Source of the DNA: Anaerolineae bacterium
Lineage (GTDB): Bacteria; Chloroflexota; Anaerolineae; Aggregatilineales; Phototrophicaceae
DNA: 5,500 bases
Reading direction: 5' to 3'
Assembly: GCA_014379235.1 (NCBI GenBank)
Contig: JACMMD010001054.1
Location: forward strand, 1-5,500
Shown: piece by piece, positions 1 through 5,500 of the stretch
How the letters are laid out: every line of letters begins with the position of its first letter
Numbering within the stretch: the stretch's first letter is position 1
Translations under genes and position numbers: made by a program
Notes under the pieces: generated by a model
What the model was told of the DNA's origin: nothing
What the model saw: only the letters and a program-made list of their open reading frames with translations
Databases searched by the model: none

Positions 1-413
1 ACGCCGAAAGAATATACAAGATCATAGGTTTGGACGGGTACGGTGGCAGTGAGCTGCTCCGCGTTGGCCTGATAGAACTGGATGCGGTCTTGCAGTCCGA
101 ATACCTCAGCGCGCTGACGGGCGACCTTAAGCGACTCTTCGGATAGATCGACGGCGGTGACTTCCGCGCCGTGTCGGGCGAAGTTGATCGTATCCGTACC
201 GATGCCGCAGCCAATTTCCAGCACTTTCTTTCCGCGCCAGTTCTCGAACTCGGCGAAGCGCGGGATATGCGACTCGACCATGTACTTGCGCGCTTCTACT
301 TCGTCGAAATATTCTTTTGTGCCGACTGGCTTCGGGGAATGGCGGATGTTACACGGACGCTGATTCCAATACTTCTCGACTTGGCCAATCGATATTTGGC
401 GAAACGAATTCAT
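1..413 (-). CDS. SAM-dependent class I methyltransferase, 3' part outside window
   Basis: This is the N-terminal 137 residues of a methyltransferase that continues past the left edge. It likely transfers a methyl group from S-adenosylmethionine to a sugar or other small acceptor in the cytoplasm. The SAM-binding motif I is VLEIGCGIGTD (residues 64-74). An acidic residue at the end of strand 2 follows (VDLSEES, D89), and NAEQ (117-120) sits where adenine-contacting residues are usual. Before the fold come VEKYWNQRPCNIRHS (12-26) and GTKEYFDEVEARKY (31-44). I recall these from uncharacterised methyltransferases in surface-glycan clusters. I chose the ATG at 413 because no ATG, GTG or TTG occurs in frame between it and the upstream stop at 519-521. 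AGGGA lies 11 bases upstream as a modest ribosome site. A 145-bp gap separates it from the preceding gene, so it may have its own promoter. The acceptor is unknown. Family call secure, role inferred. Confidence 0.88.
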   Translation of the reverse strand, partial: MNSFRQISIGQVEKYWNQRPCNIRHSPKPVGTKEYFDEVEARKYMVESHIPRFAEFENWRGKKVLEIGCGIGTDTINFARHGAEVTAVDLSEESLKVARQRAEVFGLQDRIQFYQANAEQLTATVPVQTYDLVYSFG

Positions 414-507
414 CCTGCGCGGCTTCCCTATCCAATTGTTCGAGATATGAACCCAATCCGGCTTGCCGCAATACCAACTGTAATGCAGGAATCGCTTAAG
501 CCGTTTG

Positions 508-518
508 ATTAGACTAAT
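508..518. repeat. Short perfect dyad ATTAG-A-CTAAT
   Basis: The 11 bases form a perfect inverted repeat with 5-base arms around a single central A. The dyad overlaps the downstream edge of the possible -10 box and the expected transcription start, a position where a repressor could bind. Arms this short in AT-rich DNA can occur by chance, so an operator role is only a suggestion. Confidence 0.2.
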
Positions 519-545
519 TTAACCAGACAATATTCGATACAACAA
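517..545 (-). promoter_or_regulatory. Possible sigma70-type promoter for the methyltransferase
   Basis: On the minus strand, TTGTTG (540-545) lies 17 bases before TTAAAT (517-522). The -10-like box is preceded by TGG, which fits the extended -10 layout TGn. The match to consensus is 3 of 6 at -35 and 4 of 6 at -10. A start near 510 would give a leader of about 100 bases before the ATG at 413. The AT-rich setting and the gap after a tightly packed gene run favour a promoter here. Such boxes also arise by chance, and the host's sigma factor preferences are unknown. Confidence 0.25.
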
Positions 546-558
546 GCGTCTATTATTC

Positions 559-2073
559 CTATTGGTCGATAATCTTCTCAACGCTATCTTCAACTAATAG
601 TTCATCGGCAAGCCCCCACTTTTCATCATTGAACATGATCGGCGCATAATCTTCGGCCATCTTCAACACCCAACCGTCGAACTGTTCACGCACGATTTGA
701 GGAATACCGTGTTCGAGCAAGCGCTGGTCGAGCGCCTTCGCTCCCTCTGGCGACCATCCGCCGCCATGGTCGATGTGATAGGCGACCATCGGCGGCGGCA
801 AGAACGCCTCACGCAGTCCATGATAATGGGCGATGTACAACATCAGCGAGTCGATGTGCATCGAAAATATTTCGAGTTCGGGATAGCCTCTCAGCGCGAA
901 CCAATCATCCCGCGCCATCAGTGTAAAGTCGCCGCAAGCATTGGTGTGCAATTTTGGACGCAGATACTGCTGCCTTGTCCTGAACACTTTAGCGCGCACC
1001 CGATAAGCATAAGCTGTGAATGTCAAATAGCGGCGATACATTCGAATCGATTGAGTTTGCAGCACCCGCGCCGAACCAACAACGATACGCCGCGAAACGT
1101 TCTTCAGCCGCCTCACCATCCACAGACCGCGCCAATAGATAAACCGTCTTATCCGTCTGCTGAATGCGGTCAATTTGCGGTACAAGATGCGCGCTGTCAT
1201 TGGCCGCGTCAGTTTCGTCAGCGTTTCCGATGGGTGTAGCATATAGCGGTAGAGCTTTTGTGAGATGCGTTTCGCCAATATCAAACCCTTACGCATCTCA
1301 CAATTAACACAATCAGTAATCATATGCCGCCATGACCATACCATTTGTGCCGCCTGTGCCGCTTTCACCACTGCGCCAAATGGGGCGAGGACGATCTGCT
1401 GTAATAGCTGACTGGTACCTTCAAGCTCTCGCTGAATGACCCGCCGAATGTGTCCGGTATTCGAGTGATACCAGTACAACTCTCGCAGCGACGGCGGGTA
1501 AATCCAGTAATACTGCTGCCTGACTACATCGAAAATACCATAACGCTTGCAGATGCGAATGAGATGCGTCTCACAGAATAGAAGCTGCGCTTGTACGTCA
1601 GCTAACGGCACATCGGAGGTCACATCATAGCGGTCAAGGCGATAATACACGCCGGATTTGAGCCGCCGCACTGCCAGAAAGCGCATCAACTCATCGGAAA
1701 ATATCAAGTCGATATTGGTCGCCAGCACATATTGGCCGCGTGCTCGACGGATACCTACATTCTTAGCAATCATCTGGAACAGTGGCAGTTGATCAGCGTG
1801 GTTGAACTTCTGGTGCAGTTCGGCGGGAACGCGAATGATACGAACCTCGCCCTGCCCGCCCCATTCAGGCCACGTAAATTCGTCGGCCAATGACAGGCGA
1901 TCATCCGGCGGATTCCATTCCACGATGATGAGTTCAACCGCGAGCGCGAAGCGGCGGCATTGTTCGGCAAGCGCGTTGATGAAGATTTGCATACGGCGGT
2001 TGAGATCGCCGCCGTGATTGTCATTACGCGATGCGACGACCACGCTCAGATAGGGAGTTTGCTGGCTGCTCAT
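559..2073 (-). CDS. GT-A-like glycosyltransferase with a large basic insert
   Basis: This 504-residue cytoplasmic protein probably adds a sugar to the glycan made by this locus. The N-terminal half (about 8-170) looks like a GT-A nucleotide-sugar fold: strand-loop LSVVVASRNDNHGG (9-22), VELIIVEWNPP (46-56), and AKNVGIRRARG (103-113) leading to ATNIDLIFSDEL (118-129). There NID (120-122) takes the place of a DxD metal-binding motif. The C-terminal half (about 376-492) carries HTNACGDFTLMAR (376-388), GYPE (396-399), HID (406-408) and a histidine-rich AYHIDHGGGW (431-440), probably acceptor or catalytic elements. Between them lies an unusual basic, aromatic-rich stretch (about 185-374). I recognise the two halves from an uncharacterised bacterial family often annotated as glycosyltransferase; donor and acceptor are unknown. 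The ATG at 2073 overlaps the FkbM gene stop as ATGA, and AAGG stands 5 bases upstream. The stop is TAG. Reading frame certain, glycosyltransferase role likely but not proven. Confidence 0.85.
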   Translation of the reverse strand: MSSQQTPYLSVVVASRNDNHGGDLNRRMQIFINALAEQCRRFALAVELIIVEWNPPDDRLSLADEFTWPEWGGQGEVRIIRVPAELHQKFNHADQLPLFQMIAKNVGIRRARGQYVLATNIDLIFSDELMRFLAVRRLKSGVYYRLDRYDVTSDVPLADVQAQLLFCETHLIRICKRYGIFDVVRQQYYWIYPPSLRELYWYHSNTGHIRRVIQRELEGTSQLLQQIVLAPFGAVVKAAQAAQMVWSWRHMITDCVNCEMRKGLILAKRISQKLYRYMLHPSETLTKLTRPMTARILYRKLTAFSRRIRRFIYWRGLWMVRRLKNVSRRIVVGSARVLQTQSIRMYRRYLTFTAYAYRVRAKVFRTRQQYLRPKLHTNACGDFTLMARDDWFALRGYPELEIFSMHIDSLMLYIAHYHGLREAFLPPPMVAYHIDHGGGWSPEGAKALDQRLLEHGIPQIVREQFDGWVLKMAEDYAPIMFNDEKWGLADELLVEDSVEKIIDQ

Positions 2074-3035
2074 ACTGGCCTTGAGTACACCGCCACTATA
2101 TTCTTGTAATAGTAGTGCTTGGAAGCGAGCGGCATCAGCAGCCCGCTTTCGCCGCTAAATTCATACACGGAATAACCTTGCTCCTCGAAGAACGCCAGAA
2201 TCTGCTGGCTGTCGCTGTTTTGATGCTGCAGCATACGGTCAGATAGCTCCATGAGGAACGTCGGATGGAACTGCTCAATCGTGTTGTGCGCGCCCTCAAG
2301 CACAAAGCGTTCCGCCCCTTCCACGTCGATCTTGATGACATCCACTCGCGGCAGTTTCGCCTGCTGAACAAGGTCATCAAGAGGTTCAAGGCGTACCCGT
2401 TCCAGCCGTTCGGTTATCACACCTTCATAGCCAAACTGTCCGAGTGTGTTGTGGCCTGCATTCTGTATCGAAGCCACGCGCAAATCCGCTTCACCCTCAT
2501 AGTTGTAGGCGGCGGCTTTCACACAGCGTACATTCGACAAGCGGTTAAGGCGTACATTCGCTTGCAGTCGCTCGAACTCGCGCTGGCTTGGCTCAATGGC
2601 CATAACCGAACCAGTATGACCAACGCAGTTCGCGGCGAACAATGTGTACAGCCCCATATTCGCGCCAACGTCGATCATCACCATACCCAGCTTCAAGGTT
2701 TGCTCAAGCCATAAGAACTCGTTCGGCTCGAACAACCCCGTCAAGAACAAGGCACGGCTGCTTTCGTCGCAGGGATGAGCATTAACCTTGAGACCGCGCA
2801 GCCAGCGAATCGAACGCGACACTCCGGCTTGCTCGAATAGCTGCCAAGCCTGTTTGCGCGCTTTCATGATGGTGCTGCTTTGCTCTTGTCCTGTGCCTAA
2901 GTGCCAGTCGGAAACGGGATGCGGCGGCGGCGGCGCTGCCATCAAATCAAACAGATTGAGCCTTGAGATAAGCATGGCTAATAGGCCGGGGCGCTTGGCA
3001 AGAAACGTCATCATGCCCGATGGAAAATATCTCAT
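2070..3035 (-). CDS. FkbM-family methyltransferase
   Basis: This 321-residue protein is predicted to transfer a methyl group from S-adenosylmethionine to an oxygen, by analogy with FkbM-type O-methyltransferases. In surface-glycan loci such enzymes probably methylate sugars. The SAM-binding motif is VMIDVGANMGLYTLFAA (119-135), followed by AIEPS (146-150) and the family hallmark IKIDVEGAE (235-243). The first ~85 residues are outside the core and include a proline run, PPPP (35-38), that looks like a flexible linker; the length is somewhat above many family members. The ATG at 3035 forms an ATGA overlap with the ATPase stop. No strong ribosome site is visible there, so translation is probably coupled to the gene before it. 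Later in-frame ATGs (residues 8, 9, 21, 32, 57) are possible alternatives. The stop overlaps the glycosyltransferase start. Family assignment strong; the methylated group is unknown. Confidence 0.92.
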   Translation of the reverse strand: MRYFPSGMMTFLAKRPGLLAMLISRLNLFDLMAAPPPPHPVSDWHLGTGQEQSSTIMKARKQAWQLFEQAGVSRSIRWLRGLKVNAHPCDESSRALFLTGLFEPNEFLWLEQTLKLGMVMIDVGANMGLYTLFAANCVGHTGSVMAIEPSQREFERLQANVRLNRLSNVRCVKAAAYNYEGEADLRVASIQNAGHNTLGQFGYEGVITERLERVRLEPLDDLVQQAKLPRVDVIKIDVEGAERFVLEGAHNTIEQFHPTFLMELSDRMLQHQNSDSQQILAFFEEQGYSVYEFSGESGLLMPLASKHYYYKNIVAVYSRPV

Positions 3036-3865
3036 CGGGCAAAGTCGCCTAGCTCATGTGTACCGTTGAGCGGCGCGGCATCGGGAAGCCCTTTATTGAG
3101 CCGATCCTGAATGGATGACAGGTAAGCGTTAACCACATCGTCCGCGCCGCCGATCTGCTGGGCACGTCCATGATCGAGCCACATGCAGCGCGTACAAAAC
3201 GAACGCATAATGTCGAGATTATGGCTCACCAGCAAAACGGTGCGTCCGTCTTCCATCAGGCTGTGCATTTTGTCGAGGCATTTCTGCTGGAAGGCCGTAT
3301 CGCCCACTGCCAACACTTCGTCAATCAGCAAGATTTCCGGCTCTAAATAGGCAGCAACGCCAAACGCCAGTCGCACATACATGCCGCTTGAATAGTGTTT
3401 CACCGGCATGTCGATGAAATTCTCAACTTCGGAAAAGGCCACAATATCATCGAACTTGCCGCTGATTTCCGCCGAGTTCATGCCCAAAATCGCGCCGTTC
3501 ATATAGATGTTTTCGCGTCCGGTCAAATCGGGGTGAAAGCCCGTACCCAGTTCCAACAGTGCGCCTACTCGCCCGTAGATTTCCGCTCGTCCTTGCGTCG
3601 GGTCGATGATGCGCGACAGGATTTTGAGCAGGGTACTTTTGCCGCAGCCATTTTGACCGATGATGCCAAAAATTTCGCCGCGCTCGACCTCGAACGAGAC
3701 CTCTTTCAACGCCCATAAACGCTGGCGCATGGGGTTTTCGTCTGTGGCAGACCGCCGCCTCAGCAGTTTGCCAAGCGTTTCACGCAGCGTATTGGTCTTC
3801 CCTACGCCGTCGATGACGTATTCCTTGCCAATACCCTCGACACGAATGGCGATAGGGCCGCTCAA
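3032..3865 (-). CDS. ABC polysaccharide exporter ATPase, Wzt-like without C-terminal sugar-binding domain
   Basis: This is the nucleotide-binding subunit that powers export of a lipid-linked glycan with the permease encoded just upstream. It carries Walker A GQNGCGKST (70-78), the Wzt/KpsT/TagH-type signature YSSGMYVRL (158-166) in place of LSGGQ, Walker B EILLIDE (177-183), the D-loop region AVGD (186-189) and the H-loop SHN (214-216). The stretch LLELGTGFHPDLTGRENI (103-120) is typical of polysaccharide and teichoic-acid exporters. At 277 residues it ends shortly after the ATPase core, so it lacks the carbohydrate-binding extension of O9a-type Wzt proteins, which are usually near 400 residues or more. 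The start is TTG at 3863-3865, immediately after the permease TAG and in the same frame. GGAG lies 9 bases before it, and no ATG or GTG follows close by, which supports TTG. The gene overlaps the FkbM gene by 4 bp. Function well supported; exported glycan unknown. Confidence 0.95.
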   Translation of the reverse strand: MSGPIAIRVEGIGKEYVIDGVGKTNTLRETLGKLLRRRSATDENPMRQRLWALKEVSFEVERGEIFGIIGQNGCGKSTLLKILSRIIDPTQGRAEIYGRVGALLELGTGFHPDLTGRENIYMNGAILGMNSAEISGKFDDIVAFSEVENFIDMPVKHYSSGMYVRLAFGVAAYLEPEILLIDEVLAVGDTAFQQKCLDKMHSLMEDGRTVLLVSHNLDIMRSFCTRCMWLDHGRAQQIGGADDVVNAYLSSIQDRLNKGLPDAAPLNGTHELGDFAR

Positions 3866-4723
3866 CTAAACACGCTCCGCGAAAGTTCGTTCGATGCTGC
3901 GGAAGTAATACGCCCCGCTGACCATCAGTGCCAGCGCGATCAGCGTTGACAGCACGACGCTGACGAGCGTCGGCGCATCCGATGCGAACAGCGCCCAACG
4001 AAACCCCTGTACACTGACGGCCATCGGGTTGAGGTAATACAGCAGACGCCAGCTTTCCGGCACGAGGCTGCCCGGATAGGTGACGGGAGTTGCGAAGAAC
4101 CACGCCTGCGTCAAAATCGGAATGAGGTGATAAATATCGCGGTAGGTGACGTACAACGCCGACAACCAGAAGCCTGTCCCTAACGCAGCGATCACAGCCA
4201 GCGCCAGAAAAACCGGCAACCAGATCACGTTGATGGTCGGTACGTAGCCATAAAACAGCATCACGATAATCAGCACGACAAAGGCCATCACAAAATCTAG
4301 CAGTACCGCGATCACAGGCGCAATCGGGATAATCAGGCGCGGGAAGTACACCTTTGTCAGCAGATTACCGTTGCCGACGACGCTGTTGGCCGCTTGCCCC
4401 ATACCGTTGGCAAACACCGTCCACGGCACAAGCCCGCTGAATACCAGCAGCGGATACGGCAGGTTGCCCGATGGAACACGCACTAGCGCGCCCAGAAAAA
4501 CGCTGAACACGATCATCATCGACAACGGCTGGAGAATAGCCCACGCTGCCCCGACGACGGTTTGCTTGTAGCGGACTTTCAAAATGCGCCACACGAGAAA
4601 ATATAGCAGTACACGATACTGCCAGATCTCGCGCAGATTGATGGTTTTGCGCGATGATGACGCTTCGATGATAGTGGTGGGCAGCGGCGCTTCTATCAAC
4701 GACTGCTCTCTGCTTGCAATCAT
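3866..4723 (-). CDS. ABC-2 type polysaccharide exporter permease, Wzm-like
   Basis: This 285-residue inner-membrane protein is the channel subunit that moves a lipid-linked glycan across the membrane with the adjacent ATPase. A cytoplasmic N-terminus of about 55 residues leads to VRYKQTVVGAAWAILQP (50-66), a stretch typical of the ABC-2 polysaccharide exporter family. About six hydrophobic segments follow, near 60-80, 92-110, 130-158, 166-190, 199-213 and 252-273. The loop FFATPVTYPGSLVPESW (209-225) and LNPMAVSVQGFRWALF (231-246) are also familiar family regions. Length is normal. The ATG at 4723 overlaps the stop of the DUF354 gene as ATGA. AGAGGA lies about 12 bases upstream, a rather long spacing, so coupling to the preceding gene is likely. 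The TAG stop abuts the TTG start of the ATPase in the same frame. Assignment strong; whether the substrate is an O-antigen, capsule or other wall glycan cannot be told. Confidence 0.95.
   Translation of the reverse strand: MIASREQSLIEAPLPTTIIEASSSRKTINLREIWQYRVLLYFLVWRILKVRYKQTVVGAAWAILQPLSMMIVFSVFLGALVRVPSGNLPYPLLVFSGLVPWTVFANGMGQAANSVVGNGNLLTKVYFPRLIIPIAPVIAVLLDFVMAFVVLIIVMLFYGYVPTINVIWLPVFLALAVIAALGTGFWLSALYVTYRDIYHLIPILTQAWFFATPVTYPGSLVPESWRLLYYLNPMAVSVQGFRWALFASDAPTLVSVVLSTLIALALMVSGAYYFRSIERTFAERV
3871..3880 (-). promoter_or_regulatory. Ribosome binding site supporting the TTG start of the ATPase gene
   Basis: The minus strand reads GCGGAGCGTG here. The GGAG core ends 9 bases before the TTG at 3863-3865. 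The site lies inside the last codons of the permease gene and favours re-initiation at TTG right after the permease stop codon. Confidence 0.55.
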
Positions 4724-5500
4724 GGATAACTCGTATCCTCTAACAATCGGCTGCCTAGCTCAACCAGCCAAGGCGTCGGGTTGATCTTTTCCGAAAGCAT
4801 ATGCGCTCTACGGCGGGCCCACGTCGCCTTAATGTCTGGCATGGACAGCAGTTCACGCACACGATCTAACGCGCTGCGTCCGTCACGATGCCAGTAGAGC
4901 AGTTCATAATTGTTCTGCAAGTCTAGACAGTAGCCAAGCCCCAAAGTGTTGACGAACACCGATGGCGTTCCTAAAACGGCGGCTTCTGAGGCCATTGTCG
5001 CGCCTTCGCCGACGTACATCGTCGCAAACGCCAACAGATGATGAGCCAACTCCGGCGGTAAGCGCGTGACGTTCGCGGGGAGATCGTTATCGCTGGCATT
5101 TTCCACTGACAGCAGCACCCGCCCATGCTGCGACAGTTCGCGCAGCAGTTCTTCTTTTTCGGCAGACGTAAATCCGCGCTGGCGCAGATCATGGCTCGCG
5201 CCCCACGCCACGAATCGCACCACGAAAAACGTCTCGCCGGTAGTTAAGCCGACAGTTGATAGGGATTGTGGGTCAGGTGTGAACTCGTCAGGGTGCAGAT
5301 ACGCCAGTTCGTGAAAGCCCGCGTACCGCACCTGTTTCGGGCCCATATCGAGCGTGAAAGCCGTTGGCGTGGCGATCACCGTCGCAAACGGCTTGAACAG
5401 CGCGTGCTGTTCTTTAGCGTGTTCGGTGTCGGTCAGCGCGAGGTAGGGCTTGCCCATCAGCCGCGCCGGAATGCCCGCCGTCGGGCTGCCAAAGCTGACG
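4720..5500 (-). CDS. DUF354 family protein (GT-B/epimerase-like), 5' part outside window
   Basis: The visible 259 residues are the C-terminal part of a DUF354 protein; the frame runs open past the right edge, and the family is usually about 340-380 residues. An in-frame ATG at 5457 is probably internal, because the codons before it read SFGSPTAGIPARL, which fits the family. Key regions in visible-part numbering are TDTEHA (23-28), VRFVAWGASHD (94-104) and GEGATMASEAAVLGTP (164-179). The last resembles the nucleotide-sugar binding signature of the UDP-GlcNAc 2-epimerase/GT-B superfamily. The biochemical role of DUF354 is not established to my knowledge; a glycosyltransferase or sugar-modifying role in the cytoplasm is inferred from fold and context. 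It ends in an ATGA overlap with the exporter permease, so it is likely made together with it. Family call strong, function open. Confidence 0.88.
   Translation of the reverse strand, partial: VSFGSPTAGIPARLMGKPYLALTDTEHAKEQHALFKPFATVIATPTAFTLDMGPKQVRYAGFHELAYLHPDEFTPDPQSLSTVGLTTGETFFVVRFVAWGASHDLRQRGFTSAEKEELLRELSQHGRVLLSVENASDNDLPANVTRLPPELAHHLLAFATMYVGEGATMASEAAVLGTPSVFVNTLGLGYCLDLQNNYELLYWHRDGRSALDRVRELLSMPDIKATWARRRAHMLSEKINPTPWLVELGSRLLEDTSYP

Larger units (their letters stand above)
414..558. other. Intergenic gap, partly AT-rich
   Basis: This is the only real gap between genes in the window. The part at 501-560 has 20 G/C of 60, well below the flanking genes. It contains a possible minus-strand promoter and a short perfect dyad, listed separately. 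I see no hairpin followed by a T-run in either orientation, so no intrinsic terminator is called. Minus-strand reading frames stay open through parts of 414-518, but none has a convincing start or a recognisable motif. Confidence 0.7.

Noticed and set aside
349..495. Minus-strand open frame in another phase ending in a TAA at 349-351, with a protein-like composition
   Set aside because: It has only TTG as a possible start, no clear ribosome site and no known motif, and it overlaps the conserved VEKYWNQRPCN region in the true methyltransferase frame. A gene remnant cannot be excluded.
496..501. Palindrome CTTAAG as a terminator stem
   Set aside because: It is only six bases with no loop and no T-run after it, so it cannot act as an intrinsic terminator.
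171..512. 113-codon plus-strand open frame
   Set aside because: It is antisense to the methyltransferase start, whose minus-strand frame carries the clear motif VLEIGCGIGTD.
414..518. In-frame open stretch of 35 codons upstream of the methyltransferase ATG
   Set aside because: It contains no ATG, GTG or TTG, so an extended protein would need ATT or CTG as start. The family signature begins only after the chosen ATG.
697..1239. 180-codon plus-strand open frame
   Set aside because: It lies opposite the glycosyltransferase-like gene, has no recognisable motif, and is rich in His, Pro, Arg and Gln as expected for an antisense shadow of the basic insert.
2265..2714. 149-codon plus-strand open frame
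   Set aside because: It is antisense to the FkbM gene, whose frame carries IKIDVEGAE and IDVGANMG; no motif is seen on the plus strand.
5455..5457. ATG as the true start of the DUF354 gene
   Set aside because: The in-frame codons upstream to the window edge remain open and encode SFGSPTAGIPARL, which fits the family, and the visible length is well short of a full protein.
1..5500. CRISPR array, tRNA or rRNA gene, insertion sequence
   Set aside because: I saw no regularly spaced repeats, no cloverleaf or rRNA-like stretch, and no transposase motifs; nearly all of the window is explained by the minus-strand genes.

Overview
The window is part of a cell-surface polysaccharide (O-antigen or capsule-like) biosynthesis and export locus. 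Every gene I can support lies on the minus strand, so in transcription order the window reads from right to left. GC content looks slightly above one half. The gene families (Wzm/Wzt-type ABC exporter, FkbM methyltransferase, DUF354, a GT-A-like glycosyltransferase, a class I methyltransferase) suggest a bacterium that exports a glycan through an ABC transporter. The lineage cannot be fixed from sequence alone. An environmental group such as Chloroflexota is possible, but that is a weak guess.

Layout in transcription order: (1) 5500-4720, the C-terminal ~259 residues of a DUF354 protein (GT-B/UDP-GlcNAc 2-epimerase-like fold), whose 5' end lies outside the window; (2) 4723-3866, the ABC-2 type polysaccharide exporter permease (Wzm-like); (3) 3865-3032, its ATPase (Wzt-like), which starts with TTG directly after the permease stop codon and has no carbohydrate-binding extension; (4) 3035-2070, an FkbM-family methyltransferase; (5) 2073-559, a 504-residue glycosyltransferase-like protein whose two conserved halves are separated by a very basic, aromatic-rich insert; (6) a 145-bp gap with an AT-rich part and a possible promoter; (7) 413-1, the N-terminal 137 residues of a SAM-dependent methyltransferase that runs off the left edge.

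Genes 1 to 5 form one tight translational unit. Three junctions are 4-bp ATGA overlaps and one is a back-to-back TAG-TTG. The likely shared task is to build a glycan on a lipid carrier at the inner face of the membrane (DUF354 protein, glycosyltransferase), methylate it (FkbM protein and the downstream methyltransferase) and flip it outward (permease plus ATPase). The sugar, the linkage and the final polymer cannot be read from the sequence.

The least ordinary items are the glycosyltransferase insert (32 Lys/Arg against one acidic residue across 114 residues) and the permease and ATPase lying in the same reading frame with one amber codon between them. I found no CRISPR array, RNA gene, insertion sequence or clear terminator.
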